DNA of 64,000 nucleotides, taken from contig CAWJOG010000001.1 in the NCBI GenBank assembly GCA_963844435.1, positions 366,907-430,906 on the forward strand, in the 5' to 3' direction. The notes beneath the pieces are model-generated. The model saw only the letters and a program-made list of their open reading frames with translations. It had not been told where the DNA came from and ran no database searches. Shown piece by piece: positions 26,035 to 35,134 of this stretch. This stretch comes from JBDSLU01 sp963844435. Its GTDB lineage: Bacteria > Acidobacteriota > Vicinamibacteria > Vicinamibacterales > Vicinamibacteraceae. The position numbers were made by a program, and so were the translations under genes. Position 1 is the stretch's first letter. Every line of letters begins with the position of its first letter.

Positions 26035-27357
26035 CTAGAGTCGCGTCAGCAGGTACTTCTTGCGGAACTTGCGCGCCAGGTACCTGTTTGGCTCCTTGCG
26101 ATTGGTGACACGCATCGTCGCCGGATCGTAGGTCAGCGTCTCGGTCGGATGGTGTTCGGCGACGCTTCCCAGCAGCACGGCTTCGGTGACGAGCGAGGCG
26201 TAGTCGAGCCCCGCCGAGCAGACGGTTCCGGGCCCCGCGAGCACGGCGTCGAGGAACTCGTGGTAGTGGTTGCGCACCGGAGCCGTCGGGATGGCACGGC
26301 CCGCGAACCTGTCGACCGGGTGCAGCGCAGGTGCGCCGATGTGCGGCAGCAGGATTGCGCCCTCGGTCCCCAGAATTGCCGCACCGGAACCCGGCACGCT
26401 GCCGCCAACGGCCTCGATCACCGCCTCCGGCAGGCGCGTGGCGCCGTCGTACCACCAGAAGTCGAGCGTGCTGCCGGCGGTCAGCGGGGTGCCAGGGAAG
26501 ACGAACTTGATCTTGGCGTCGATCGGCCAGTTGCCGAGCGCGGCGCCAGGGCCGTACCAGGTGATCTCGGTCGGCAGATACAGGTTCACGCCGCGAATGG
26601 GCGTGCTGAAGATGTGGCAGCCCATGTCGCCGAGCGTGCCGGTGCCGAAGCCAACTCGCTTGCGCCAGTTGCCCGGGTGATACACGTCCGTTTTGTAGGG
26701 CCGTTTCTCGCCGACGCCGAGCCACATGTCCCAGTCCAGCGACCCGGGAATCGGATCCGAACCAGCCGGGATCGGAGACGGGTCGCCCCACGTCTTGTTG
26801 CAGAAGGTGTGCACCTCGCGCACCTTGCCGATGACGCCGCTCCGGATCATCAGTTCGGTGGCCAGCTGCGTCGGATGCGACGAGATCTGGATGCCCATCT
26901 GCGACACCAGGCGTCTCTTGCGTGCCTCGGCCGCCAGCATGCGGGTCTCGTAGACCGTCGTCGCCAGCGGCTTCTGCACGTAGACGTGCTTGCCGTGCGA
27001 CATCGCCGCCATCGCGATCGGCGCGTGCATGTGATCCGGTGTCGAGACGTTGACGGAGTCGAGGTTGTCGGCTTCCTTGCGGAGGAGCTCGCGCCAGTCC
27101 TGGTAGACCCGCACGTTGGGAAACAGCTTTTTCACCGGCTCGGCGCGGGACAGGTCCACGTCGGCCACCGCCACCAGGTCGAAGGCCTCATGGCTCGAGA
27201 AGGCGCGGATGTCCGAGAGCGCCATGCCCGCGGCGCCGAAGCTGGCGTGACGGACCTTGCGTCCGGTCTGGGCCAGGATGCCGCCCGCCAACGGCACGGC
27301 CGCGGCGCCAGCGGAGATGGTCTGCAGAAACGCGCGACGACTGACAACGGGCGACAT
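26035..27357 (-). CDS. Tat-exported Gfo/Idh/MocA family oxidoreductase
   Basis: ATG 27357 is preceded by GGAGG with 9-base spacing. The 440-residue protein begins with a twin-arginine leader (VSRRAFLQTISAGAAAVPLA). The NAD-binding half has VRHASFGAAGMALSDIRAFS, DLVAVADVDLSRA and NVSTPDHMHAPIAMAAMSHG. The family Lys-Pro motif is YVQKPLATTVYETRML. The substrate half includes NWRKRVGFGTGTLGDMGCHI and a C-terminal LVTEAVLLGSVAEHHPTE. Exported Gfo/Idh proteins of Acidobacteria, Bacteroidetes and Planctomycetes act on sugars or cyclitols with a tightly bound cofactor. The hydrolase gene at 24860 follows 40 bases downstream on the same strand. Confidence 0.9.
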   Translation of the reverse strand: MSPVVSRRAFLQTISAGAAAVPLAGGILAQTGRKVRHASFGAAGMALSDIRAFSSHEAFDLVAVADVDLSRAEPVKKLFPNVRVYQDWRELLRKEADNLDSVNVSTPDHMHAPIAMAAMSHGKHVYVQKPLATTVYETRMLAAEARKRRLVSQMGIQISSHPTQLATELMIRSGVIGKVREVHTFCNKTWGDPSPIPAGSDPIPGSLDWDMWLGVGEKRPYKTDVYHPGNWRKRVGFGTGTLGDMGCHIFSTPIRGVNLYLPTEITWYGPGAALGNWPIDAKIKFVFPGTPLTAGSTLDFWWYDGATRLPEAVIEAVGGSVPGSGAAILGTEGAILLPHIGAPALHPVDRFAGRAIPTAPVRNHYHEFLDAVLAGPGTVCSAGLDYASLVTEAVLLGSVAEHHPTETLTYDPATMRVTNRKEPNRYLARKFRKKYLLTRL

Positions 27358-27432
27358 ACTGACGCAACCTCCAAGCGGATCACGGCGCGGCCGGGATCTC
27401 ATTGTCTGCGCCATTCCACGACGGGCCAAACC

Positions 27433-27466
27433 CGCCAGTTGGAACCCATTGCTCAGCTGGGTGCGG
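27433..27466. repeat. GTTGGAACC-core dispersed repeat, copy 2
   Basis: The copy reads CGCCAGTTGGAACC followed by CATTGCTCAGCTGGGTGCGG. It matches the copy at 44499-44537 over about 33 bases, differing by a few transitions and one extra C. It lies upstream of the divergently read oxidoreductase gene, in a gap with no gene. Confidence 0.65.
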
Positions 27467-27973
27467 ACACTCGAAACAGTGCGCGCCTCTTTCGCGCTCA
27501 GACGGGATGCCCTGATTCGGTCTCCGGTTCCGCCTTGGGTAACAGCGATACCCCGCTGTCCCTCGGAGGTGAACCGTGGACGGACTATCAGTGCTGGTGG
27601 TCGCCTTCCTCATACTCAATGGCCTGCCGATGCGGACGAGCGCCGACGAGCAGGGGGCGAGGCGGTGGCCCCATCGCCTGGCGATGCGGCAACGGACGGT
27701 TCGTCCAGGGCCAGCGAGTGGCCGTGCCGGCTTGGCGTGCCCAGAGCAATCAGGCCGAAGATTCTCGAGCTCTGGGCGGCTGCCGAGCATCGACCCGACG
27801 CTCGAGGATTCGGCGTGGCGCTGTCGAGAACCGAGACCGCGCCTGGTTGGAGCGCGATGGTCTCGGCAGAATTCCGGGGCCTTGGCGGCCGGCTTCGCTG
27901 TGAAAAGCCTGGCGACGGAACGCGGCTGGCGCCCAATTTCCGGCGGGCGGCCCGGGCGGCCCTCGAATTTTAC

Positions 27974-28032
27974 TTGACCGACCTTTTTGGTCGCCTTTAG
28001 ACTAGGCGGGCGAAATGAGACCGTTCTCATTT
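27974..28032 (+). promoter_or_regulatory. promoter with Fur-like dyad upstream of the TonB siderophore receptor
   Basis: TTGACC (27974-27979) and TTAGAC (27997-28002) are separated by 17 bases. Just downstream is a perfect inverted repeat AAATGAGA-CCGT-TCTCATTT at 28013-28032. This resembles the Fur operator, whose 7-1-7 form would be TGAGAAC-C-GTTCTCA; the copy here has one base fewer at the centre. The next gene is a siderophore-type receptor, so iron repression by Fur is a reasonable inference. The spacer also carries a CGACC/GGTCG dyad. Confidence 0.55.
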
Positions 28033-28065
28033 TGCTCGACTCAGGCGTTCCCTGAAACGAAACAC

Positions 28066-28095
28066 GGCCCGCCGGTGCTGCAACACCGACGGGCC
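28066..28095 (+). promoter_or_regulatory. GC-rich hairpin in the leader of the receptor gene
   Basis: GGCCCG-C-CGGTG and CACCG-A-CGGGCC pair around a CTGCAA loop with one mismatch. It lies about 115 bases before the receptor start and downstream of the putative promoter, so it would be in the 5' untranslated RNA. No T-run follows, so it is not a typical intrinsic terminator. It may affect RNA stability or translation. Confidence 0.4.
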
Positions 28096-28210
28096 CCGGT
28101 CGAACAGAAGGTCTGGGCAGACCGTTTTCTCGCCATTGCTTGCGCGCTGGCGCGTCCGACGCCCTCATAGTACGGACGTCGCACCAGCGACGCAAGCACC
28201 GGTAGGTGCT

Positions 28211-30583
28211 ATGCGTTCACTCCTCTCGTGCGTCGTCCTGTGTCTCCTCACCCAATTGACCGTTGCCGAAGCCGGCGCCCCCCGCGCGACCGCGGATGCC
28301 GAGGCCACGGCGGCCCGGGCCGTGCTTCGCGGCCGGGTTGTGGATTCCAGTGGCGGCGCGGTCCGGGGTGCGCAGGTGAACGTCATCTCGTTGCGCGCCG
28401 GGGCGCCGGCATCCGTCGCGACGGATCAGCAGGGCGACTTTGAGATCGCAACGGCGCCTGGCAGCTATGTCGTCCGCGTCAGTGCTGGAGGGTTCGTCGA
28501 CACGTCGCGCCGGGTCACCCTGACGGACGGGGCGACCGAAACGACGAACTTCACGCTCGAGATCGCGGGCGTGCAGGAGACGGTCGCGGTCGAGGCCGCC
28601 GGCCTCGGCTACAAGGTGCCCGCGGTGACGTCAGCGACCAAGACGACGACGCCACTCCGCGACGTTCCCCAGGCCGTCAGCGTCGTGTCGAGCGCGCTCA
28701 TCGCCGACCAGCGCATGACGAGCATGGCCGACGTGACGCGCTACATGCCGGGCGTCGGCTTCGCGCAGGGCGAAGGCAACCGCGATACGCCGATCCTGCG
28801 TGGCAACAGCACGACCGCCGACTTTTTCGTCGACGGCGTCCGCGACGACGTCCAGTACTTCCGCGACGTCTACAACGTCGAGCGCGTCGAGGCGCTCAAG
28901 GGCCCGAACGCGATGGTCTTCGGCCGCGGCGGTGTCGGCGGCGTCCTCAACCGCGTCACCCGCCAGGCGGACTGGGGCCAGTCGCGCGAAGCGTCCCTCC
29001 AGCTCGGCTCGTGGGACAACAAGCGCGTGACAGTGGACGCTGGGCGCGGGTTGAACGAGACGGTCGCCGTGCGCGGCACCGGGCTCTATGAGAAGTCGGA
29101 TTCCTACCGCCAGGGTGTCGGCGTCGAACGCTACGGCTTCAACCCGACGGTTGCCGTGCGGCTCGGTTCGGCGACCACGCTGCGCGGCAGCTACGAGTTC
29201 TTCCACGACGACCGCGTCGCCGACCGCGGCATCTCGTCGTTCGGCGGCCGGCCGGTAGACACCGATCCGGGAACGTTCTTTGGTGATCCGGATCAGAGCA
29301 CCTCGGATGCGACGGTGCACTTGCTGTCAGCGGGCCTCGAGCATCGCTTCGGACCTCGGGTCACGTTGCGCAATCGTCTGACCTACGGGAACTACGACAA
29401 GTTCTACCAGAACGTCTTTCCGGGTGCGGTGAACGCGGCGGGAACCACCGTCGCAATCTCGGCCTACAACAACGCGAGCGCGCGGCAGAACGTGTTCAAC
29501 CAGACCGACCTCATCGTCGCGGCGCAGACCGGCCGGTTCGGCCACACGCTCCTCGTCGGGACCGAGTTCGGACGGCAGGACACCGACAATTTCCGCGAGA
29601 CGGGGTTCTTCACGAGCATCGGGCCGAACGTCACGACGGTCAACGCACCGCTGAGCGCGCCGACGATTTCACTGCCGCTCCAGTTCCGCCAGAACGCCAC
29701 CGACGCCGACAACCAGAGCGTGGCAACGGTGGCCGCGGCCTACGTGCAGGACCAGATCGCGCTGACCTCGCAGCTCGAGGCGGTCGTCGGCCTGCGGTTC
29801 GACAGCTTCGACGCCGACGTCACCAACAACCGCACGGCGACGGACTTCAGCAGCCACGACGGTCTCCTTTCGCCGCGGGTCGGGCTGGTCTACAAGCCGA
29901 CCGCGCCGCTGTCGCTCTACGGCAGCTACACGCTCACCTACCTGCCGCGTGCCGGTGAGCAGCTGTCGTCGCTGTCACTGACCAATCAGGCGCTCGATCC
30001 CGAGGAGTTCCGCAACTACGAGGTCGGGGCGAAGTGGGACATCAATCCGGGCCTGGCGTTCACGTCCGCGCTCTACCGGCTGGATCGCAGCAACGTCGTC
30101 GTCCCGGATCCCGCCGATCCGACGCGCTCGATCCTCGTCGACGCGCAGCGCACCAAGGGCCTCGAGCTGGAGCTGCAGGGCAACCTGACGCGGGCCTGGA
30201 CCCTGGTCGGCGGCTATGCCTACCAGGACGGTGAGATCACGCAGTCCATCTCGGCCACCGCGCAGGCCGGCGCCACGCTGGCGCAGCTGCCGAAGCACTC
30301 GCTGTCACTGTGGAACAAGTACCAGGTCACGCCACGGATCGCGGGTGCGCTCGGCATCATCGCGCGCGGTGACGTCTTCACGTCGACCGACAACCTCGTC
30401 GTCCTGCCCAACTGGGTGCGCGTCGACGCCGCGGTGTTCTATTCCTTCTCGCCGCGGCTGCGGCTGCAGGCCAACGTCGAGAACCTCTTCGACACCGACT
30501 ACTACCTCTACGCCCACAGCAACACCAACATCACGCCGGGCTCCCCAGTGGCCCTGCGGGTGTCGCTGACCACGCGCTTCTAA
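28211..30583 (+). CDS. TonB-dependent siderophore receptor with carboxypeptidase-regulatory domain
   Basis: ATG 28211 gives 790 residues with the leader LLSCVVLCLLTQLTVAEAG. A CarboxypepD_reg domain covers about residues 37-115 (RGRVVDSSGGAVRGAQVNV, APGSYVVRVSAGGF). The plug follows with TPLRDVPQAVSVVSSALIAD, RYMPGVGFAQGEGNRDTPIL, FFVDGVRDDVQYFRDVYNVE and GPNAMVFGRGGVGGVLNRVT, which are signatures of FhuA/FepA-like ferric-siderophore receptors. The barrel contains RVGLVYKPTAPLSLYGSYT and FRNYEVGAKWDINPGLAFT and ends in the outer-membrane signature VSLTTRF. It imports ferric siderophores with TonB energy. A Fur-like site lies upstream, and no siderophore synthesis genes are nearby. Confidence 0.93.
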   Translation: MRSLLSCVVLCLLTQLTVAEAGAPRATADAEATAARAVLRGRVVDSSGGAVRGAQVNVISLRAGAPASVATDQQGDFEIATAPGSYVVRVSAGGFVDTSRRVTLTDGATETTNFTLEIAGVQETVAVEAAGLGYKVPAVTSATKTTTPLRDVPQAVSVVSSALIADQRMTSMADVTRYMPGVGFAQGEGNRDTPILRGNSTTADFFVDGVRDDVQYFRDVYNVERVEALKGPNAMVFGRGGVGGVLNRVTRQADWGQSREASLQLGSWDNKRVTVDAGRGLNETVAVRGTGLYEKSDSYRQGVGVERYGFNPTVAVRLGSATTLRGSYEFFHDDRVADRGISSFGGRPVDTDPGTFFGDPDQSTSDATVHLLSAGLEHRFGPRVTLRNRLTYGNYDKFYQNVFPGAVNAAGTTVAISAYNNASARQNVFNQTDLIVAAQTGRFGHTLLVGTEFGRQDTDNFRETGFFTSIGPNVTTVNAPLSAPTISLPLQFRQNATDADNQSVATVAAAYVQDQIALTSQLEAVVGLRFDSFDADVTNNRTATDFSSHDGLLSPRVGLVYKPTAPLSLYGSYTLTYLPRAGEQLSSLSLTNQALDPEEFRNYEVGAKWDINPGLAFTSALYRLDRSNVVVPDPADPTRSILVDAQRTKGLELELQGNLTRAWTLVGGYAYQDGEITQSISATAQAGATLAQLPKHSLSLWNKYQVTPRIAGALGIIARGDVFTSTDNLVVLPNWVRVDAAVFYSFSPRLRLQANVENLFDTDYYLYAHSNTNITPGSPVALRVSLTTRF

Positions 30584-30674
30584 GCGCGTGGGCACGGCCG
30601 CTCCGCCGGCAGAGCGACCGTCGCCGGGCGGCAGTCTCACCGGCGCGCGTGGGGCATCCAGTTCACGCAACCGC

Positions 30675-32150
30675 CTACGGGCGACGGCATTCGAAGCTTG
30701 CCGCGTCGTCTGAATTGCCGGCGCCCTTGTACCGCGCCACCTGCGGATGAGGACACAGTGGGCGCGTGCGATCGACGCGTCCGTCGGTTCGGTGCGATGC
30801 CTGGATCGCGTCCGGCGCCACACCGGATTCACGCCAGCGCTCCAGCGCCGCGACGAAATCAGCGTCGTTCGGTCCAGGGCCGCCGCGGCAGTGGCCCATG
30901 CCGGGCATCAGGAAGAGCCGCATCCACTCATCCTGCGGTCCGCCCAGCGTCTCGGCGACCTTGGTGTAGTAGTTGATGCTGCTGGCCGGCGCGGGGCCGG
31001 GATCCGCCCAGCCGTGGTAGACAATCAACTTTCCGCCGCGGTTCTTGAACCTCGAGAGGTTCGGGTCACTGGCCTCGATGAATCCGGCATGACGAATCGC
31101 GAGCGGCAGGTCCTTTTCCAGCTCGAAGGACATGACGTCCCATGCCGGATCCTGATGCGCCAGGTAGCGAAATACGTTTGTCTGGAGGTCCGTCGGAGCA
31201 CCGCCCTGGATGCGCATTCCTGATTCGACCCCCGGAGCGGATCCGGGGTAGACGGGCTCGCCGCGCACCGTCTTCACCCCGGCATAGACCTGCTTCACGG
31301 CATCCACCTGCGGCTGTGTCAGACATGAAGCGCTGTTCGTAGCACTGCACAGCAGACTCGATGGATCGAAGACGCAACGTTCAGGGTCGCTCACCAGACC
31401 GTCGCGGACTCCATCATTCGCGTCGCAGACTTTGAGCACGGCATCCGCCACAAGGGCGAGCTTCTCAGGTGGTACCAGCCGCCGTTTGTCTTTCAGCACG
31501 GCCACCTGGTGGGTCAGGTTCGCGGCATTCAGATGAACCATGTCGTAGACCGGCGCACCTGCGATGATGCCATCGAAATCATCGGGATAGCGTTGTGCCG
31601 CCATCAATCCCTGTCGTCCGCCGGTTGAGCAACCGCTGTAATACGACAGCTTCGGTGCGTTCCCGTAGAAGGCGGCGACGAGCGCCTTCGACGTCACGGT
31701 CATCTCGTGCATCGCGCGATAGGCGAAGTCGATGACCCGTTCGGGATGGCCGATCAGGAACTGCGTCCCTTCGCCCTTGTGGCCGGTATCATTCGACGCG
31801 GTCGCGTAGCCTCGCTGGAGCGCGATCGCCATCTGGTCGAAACTGATCGCGCCGGCCCATCCTCCGTTGCCGACGGCCTGAAACTTGCCATTCCACGCGT
31901 CGATCGGCAGCCACAGCTCCATTTCGATCTGCGAATCGGCTGAAGGTGAGAGCATCGCCGCGATGCGGCAGTGCGCAGGAAGCGTGGGCGCCGGTGGTGC
32001 CATCGGTGGCTGGCCGCGGCCCGGGGTGTACGGCCCGGCGGGCACGAGTTCCGCGACCGTAATGGTGGTCCTGGGCAGCGAGAGGGCCTTCATCGCATCG
32101 CACGGTGCCGCGCTCAGGCCCGCTGCGAGCACCACTGCGTAGCTCAGCAT
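30675..32150 (-). CDS. tannase/feruloyl esterase family protein
   Basis: The 491-residue protein begins with a signal peptide (YAVVLAAGLSAAPCDA). Family features are MELWLPIDAWNGKFQAVGNGGWAG, the nucleophile motif YSGCSTGGRQGLMAAQRYP with Ser175 and the flanking cysteine, DFDGIIAGAPV, the calcium/lid region with ANDGVRDGLVSDPERCVFDP, and the catalytic end GKLIVYHGWADP and MPGMGHCRGGPGPN with the His. The paired cysteines next to Ser and His are the CS-D-HC motif of this family. It hydrolyses ester bonds in plant phenolics (tannins, feruloyl groups, or related compounds such as chlorogenate), consistent with a soil lifestyle. Confidence 0.9.
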   Translation of the reverse strand: MLSYAVVLAAGLSAAPCDAMKALSLPRTTITVAELVPAGPYTPGRGQPPMAPPAPTLPAHCRIAAMLSPSADSQIEMELWLPIDAWNGKFQAVGNGGWAGAISFDQMAIALQRGYATASNDTGHKGEGTQFLIGHPERVIDFAYRAMHEMTVTSKALVAAFYGNAPKLSYYSGCSTGGRQGLMAAQRYPDDFDGIIAGAPVYDMVHLNAANLTHQVAVLKDKRRLVPPEKLALVADAVLKVCDANDGVRDGLVSDPERCVFDPSSLLCSATNSASCLTQPQVDAVKQVYAGVKTVRGEPVYPGSAPGVESGMRIQGGAPTDLQTNVFRYLAHQDPAWDVMSFELEKDLPLAIRHAGFIEASDPNLSRFKNRGGKLIVYHGWADPGPAPASSINYYTKVAETLGGPQDEWMRLFLMPGMGHCRGGPGPNDADFVAALERWRESGVAPDAIQASHRTDGRVDRTRPLCPHPQVARYKGAGNSDDAASFECRRP

Positions 32151-32288
32151 GGCGATCCTCGTTGTTCAATTGCCGACGAAGCGCTTGGACGCATCGCACA
32201 TCATACGGCTGTGACATGCCCGGCGATTTCGGCCCAGCTGAGGCCTGAGTGGCAGAATGGAACCGACGAATCCTTCAATGGAAAGTCT

Positions 32289-32756
32289 ATGAGCCTGATC
32301 ACACTTCGCGTCAACGGCCGCAGTCATACGCTCGATACCGATCCGGTGACGCCGCTCCTCTACGTGCTCAGCGATGATCTGGCGCTGCGCGGCCCGCGCT
32401 TCGGCTGCGGGCTCGGCCAGTGCGGCGCCTGCACGGTGCTCGTGAAAGGCCAGGCGATCCGGTCGTGCATGACCCCGGTGCAGGCCGTAGCCGGCGCCGA
32501 GGTCACCACGCTCGAGGGGCTCGGCACGTCCGAGCGTCCGCATCCCATCCAGCAGGCGTTCATCGACGAGCAGGCGTCGCAGTGCGGCTTCTGCTTGAGC
32601 GGCGTCATCCTCTCGGCCAAGGCGTTGATCGATCAGAAACCCAAGGCGACCGACGACGAAATCCGCCAGGCCCTGTCCGGTGTCCTGTGCCGCTGCTTCG
32701 GGCACAACCGGATGCTCGCGGCGATTCGTCGCTACGCGGACGGGAGGACGGCATGA
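32289..32756 (+). CDS. (2Fe-2S) subunit of a molybdenum hydroxylase (isoquinoline 1-oxidoreductase/aldehyde oxidase type)
   Basis: This 155-residue protein has the plant-type 2Fe-2S cluster motif GCGLGQCGACTVLVKG and the second, helical cluster motif SQCGFCLSGVI with GVLCRCFGHNRML. That is the standard small-subunit layout of the xanthine-oxidase family without an FAD subunit. It passes electrons from the molybdenum cofactor to an external acceptor. Its stop overlaps the start of the large-subunit gene (ATGA), so both are translationally coupled. It diverges from the tannase-type esterase gene. Confidence 0.93.
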   Translation: MSLITLRVNGRSHTLDTDPVTPLLYVLSDDLALRGPRFGCGLGQCGACTVLVKGQAIRSCMTPVQAVAGAEVTTLEGLGTSERPHPIQQAFIDEQASQCGFCLSGVILSAKALIDQKPKATDDEIRQALSGVLCRCFGHNRMLAAIRRYADGRTA

Positions 32757-35122
32757 CGCCCGACCTGACGCCGGACGCGCGCGCCGCCTACGAGGCGGCC
32801 GGGTTCTCGCGCCGCGACTTCCTGAAGCGCTCCGGAGCGCTCGTTGTGGCCTTCAGCGCGGCCGACCGGCTCGGCCTCCCCGGATCGCCCGGCACGGCCG
32901 CCGCGCAGGGCATCAACGGCCGCACCACCCAGGCCCTCGACGGCTGGATCAGCATCATGGCGGATGGCTCGGTGACGGCCTACACGGGCAAGTGCGAGCT
33001 CGGTCAGGGTCTTTTCTCCGCGCAGGTGCAGCTCATCGCCGAAGAACTCGTCGTGCCGATGAACCGCGTTCGCCTCGTGCAGTGCGACACCTCGCTGACG
33101 CCCGATCAAGGCACGACATCCGGTGCGCAGTCGCACCCGGCCAACTTCAACCAGGCGAATCTCGCACTGGCCGGCGCCACCGCCCGCGAGGCGCTCGTGC
33201 GGATGGCTGCCGAGCGACTCGGTGTCCCGGCCGAGCAGCTCGCCGTCGGCGACGGCGCCGTCTTCGTGCGTGCCACGCCTGGCCAGCGGGTCGGATACGG
33301 CGATCTCGTCGGTGGCCGCCGCTTCGACATCAACCTCAGTCCTACGGCGAAGCGCCGCCGGCCGAGCGAGTGGACGGTCCTCGGCAAAGCCGTGCCGCGC
33401 GTCGACATGGCGGCGATGGTCACCGCCGAGCTCGAGTACGTCCATCACGTGCGCGTGCCCGGGATGCTCCACGGCCGCGTCGTCCGGCCGCCGGCGGTGG
33501 GCGCGACGGTCGTGCGGGTCGATGAAACCTCGGTCGCCGGCATGGCTGGCGTGGTGAAGGTCGTCATCAAGGGCAATTTCGTCGGCGTGGTCGCCGAGAA
33601 GCCATGGCAGGCCATTCAGGCGGCGGCGAAGCTCACGGTGACGTGGACGCCCGGGACTGGCTTGCCGCCGCAGCGCACGTTCTACGAGCATCTGCGGCAG
33701 CAGAAGAATGGCCGCGACACGCTGCTCGTCGACTCGGGCAACGTCGACGCCGCGCTCGCTGGCGCGGCCACCGTCGTGCGTGCCACCTATCTGCATCCGT
33801 ACCAGATGCACGGCTCGGTCGGCAGCTCGTGCGCCGTCGCCGACGTGCAGGCCGGGCACGCGACGATCTGGTCGGCCACCCAGGCCGCCTACCCGCTGCG
33901 GGACACGACGGCCGCGCTCCTCGGCTTCCAGCCCGCGCAGGTGCGTGTCGTCTTCACGCGAGGGTCCGGCTGCTACGGTCTCAACGGCGCCGACACCGTC
34001 TCCTTCGACGCGGCCCTGCTGTCGCAGGCGGTCGGACGGCCCGTGCGCGTCCAGCTCTCGCGCCAGGACGAGATGGCCTGGGAGAACTTCGGGATGGCGT
34101 TCGTCATCGACCAGCGCGCCGGCGTCGATGCCAACGGCAACCTGGTGGCCTGGGACTACGAAGCCTGGTCACCGGCCCTGGGCGGCCGGCCCGGCTACGA
34201 GCGGCCGGGGAACGTCGTCACCGGCGCGCTCGTCGGCGCCCAGCCGGTGGCGGTCGCACCGCGGTCGCCCGCCCCGCAACCCGCCGGGCCCCTCAACAAC
34301 GGCTCGAACACCGCACCCTCCTACGTCGCTGGTTGCGTCGGGGACGTGTGCCGCGGCACCGGCACGCTGCGGACCGAGCGGGTGCTGTCGCACCGGGTCC
34401 CCTCGCCGTTCTTCACGGGTCCACTCCGCGCGCCGGAGCGTTTGCAGAACACGTTCGCCCACGAATGCTTCATGGACGAAGTCGCGGCCAGGGTCGGCGC
34501 CGATCCGGTGGAGTACCGCCTCCGGCACCTGCGTGACCCGCGTCTCATCGCCGTCGTCAAGGCGGCCGGCGTCGCCGCGAAGTGGGACGCTCGCCCGTCT
34601 CCCCGTCCGAATCGGCCGGCTGCCGGAATGGCCTCGGGCCGCGGCATCGGCTGCGTGCTCTACGAGGGCGACAACGGCTACGTCGCGATGGTTGCCGAGG
34701 TGAGTGTCGATCAAGCCACTGGGGTGATTACGGTCACGCGTCTCGTCGGCGCGCAGGACTGCGGACCCATTTCGAATCCGAACGGGGTCCGCAGCCAGTT
34801 CGAGGGCGGCGCGCTTCACGGCATGAGCCGCGCACTCTATGAAGAAGTGACCTGGGACGAACGTCAGGTGACCTCGGTCGACTGGCGTGGATACCGGACG
34901 TTCCCGGTCGGCACGAAGGTGCCAACGATCGAGTGCGTGCTGATCGACCAGCCCGACGTCGAAGCGAACGGCGCCGGCGAGACGGCCATCACCGCCACCG
35001 CCGCCGCCATCGGCAATGCGGTATTCGACGCCACGGGCGCCCGACTGCGGGAGGTGCCGTTCACGCCGGCGAGGGTCAAGGCGGCACTGGCCGCACGCGG
35101 CAGCGTCCGGGAAACCCGATGA
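32753..35122 (+). CDS. molybdopterin-binding large subunit of an exported molybdenum hydroxylase (IorB-like)
   Basis: The 789-residue protein starts at ATG 32753, overlapping the small-subunit stop. The N-terminus has a twin-arginine motif (GFSRRDFLKRSGALVVAF), as in isoquinoline 1-oxidoreductase beta subunits, so the complex is exported folded together with the small subunit. Molybdopterin-domain motifs are GKCELGQGLFSAQVQLIAEE, GSGCYGLNGADTVSFDAALL, QLSRQDEMAWENFG, and the C-terminal QFEGGALHGMSRALYEE and VEANGAGETAITATAAAIGN, which carries the catalytic glutamate (GAGE). It would hydroxylate N-heterocycles or aldehydes in the periplasm. No separate cytochrome gene follows directly. Confidence 0.92.
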   Translation: MTPDLTPDARAAYEAAGFSRRDFLKRSGALVVAFSAADRLGLPGSPGTAAAQGINGRTTQALDGWISIMADGSVTAYTGKCELGQGLFSAQVQLIAEELVVPMNRVRLVQCDTSLTPDQGTTSGAQSHPANFNQANLALAGATAREALVRMAAERLGVPAEQLAVGDGAVFVRATPGQRVGYGDLVGGRRFDINLSPTAKRRRPSEWTVLGKAVPRVDMAAMVTAELEYVHHVRVPGMLHGRVVRPPAVGATVVRVDETSVAGMAGVVKVVIKGNFVGVVAEKPWQAIQAAAKLTVTWTPGTGLPPQRTFYEHLRQQKNGRDTLLVDSGNVDAALAGAATVVRATYLHPYQMHGSVGSSCAVADVQAGHATIWSATQAAYPLRDTTAALLGFQPAQVRVVFTRGSGCYGLNGADTVSFDAALLSQAVGRPVRVQLSRQDEMAWENFGMAFVIDQRAGVDANGNLVAWDYEAWSPALGGRPGYERPGNVVTGALVGAQPVAVAPRSPAPQPAGPLNNGSNTAPSYVAGCVGDVCRGTGTLRTERVLSHRVPSPFFTGPLRAPERLQNTFAHECFMDEVAARVGADPVEYRLRHLRDPRLIAVVKAAGVAAKWDARPSPRPNRPAAGMASGRGIGCVLYEGDNGYVAMVAEVSVDQATGVITVTRLVGAQDCGPISNPNGVRSQFEGGALHGMSRALYEEVTWDERQVTSVDWRGYRTFPVGTKVPTIECVLIDQPDVEANGAGETAITATAAAIGNAVFDATGARLREVPFTPARVKAALAARGSVRETR

Positions 35123-35134
35123 TGTGGCTGCATC

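Larger units (their letters stand above)
27358..28210. other. 853-base gap without a convincing gene
   Basis: Several open frames cross this stretch on both strands but none shows a recognisable domain, a leader or a good ribosome binding site. It holds a GTTGGAACC repeat (27433-27466), a promoter with a Fur-like dyad (27974-28032) and a GC-rich hairpin (28066-28095), all upstream of the siderophore receptor. The part from 27470 to 27970 contains nothing I can identify. Confidence 0.55.

Noticed and set aside
26149..27903. 584-codon plus-strand frame across the Gfo/Idh gene and the following gap
   Set aside because: Most of it is antisense to an assigned gene and the part in the gap has no domain or leader.
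27576..27977. Plus-strand frame starting MDGLSVLVVAFLILNGLPM
   Set aside because: The hydrophobic start resembles a leader, and an AGGTG lies upstream, but the remaining 110 residues are shadow-type Arg/Pro-rich sequence ending in the receptor promoter; support is too weak to call a gene.
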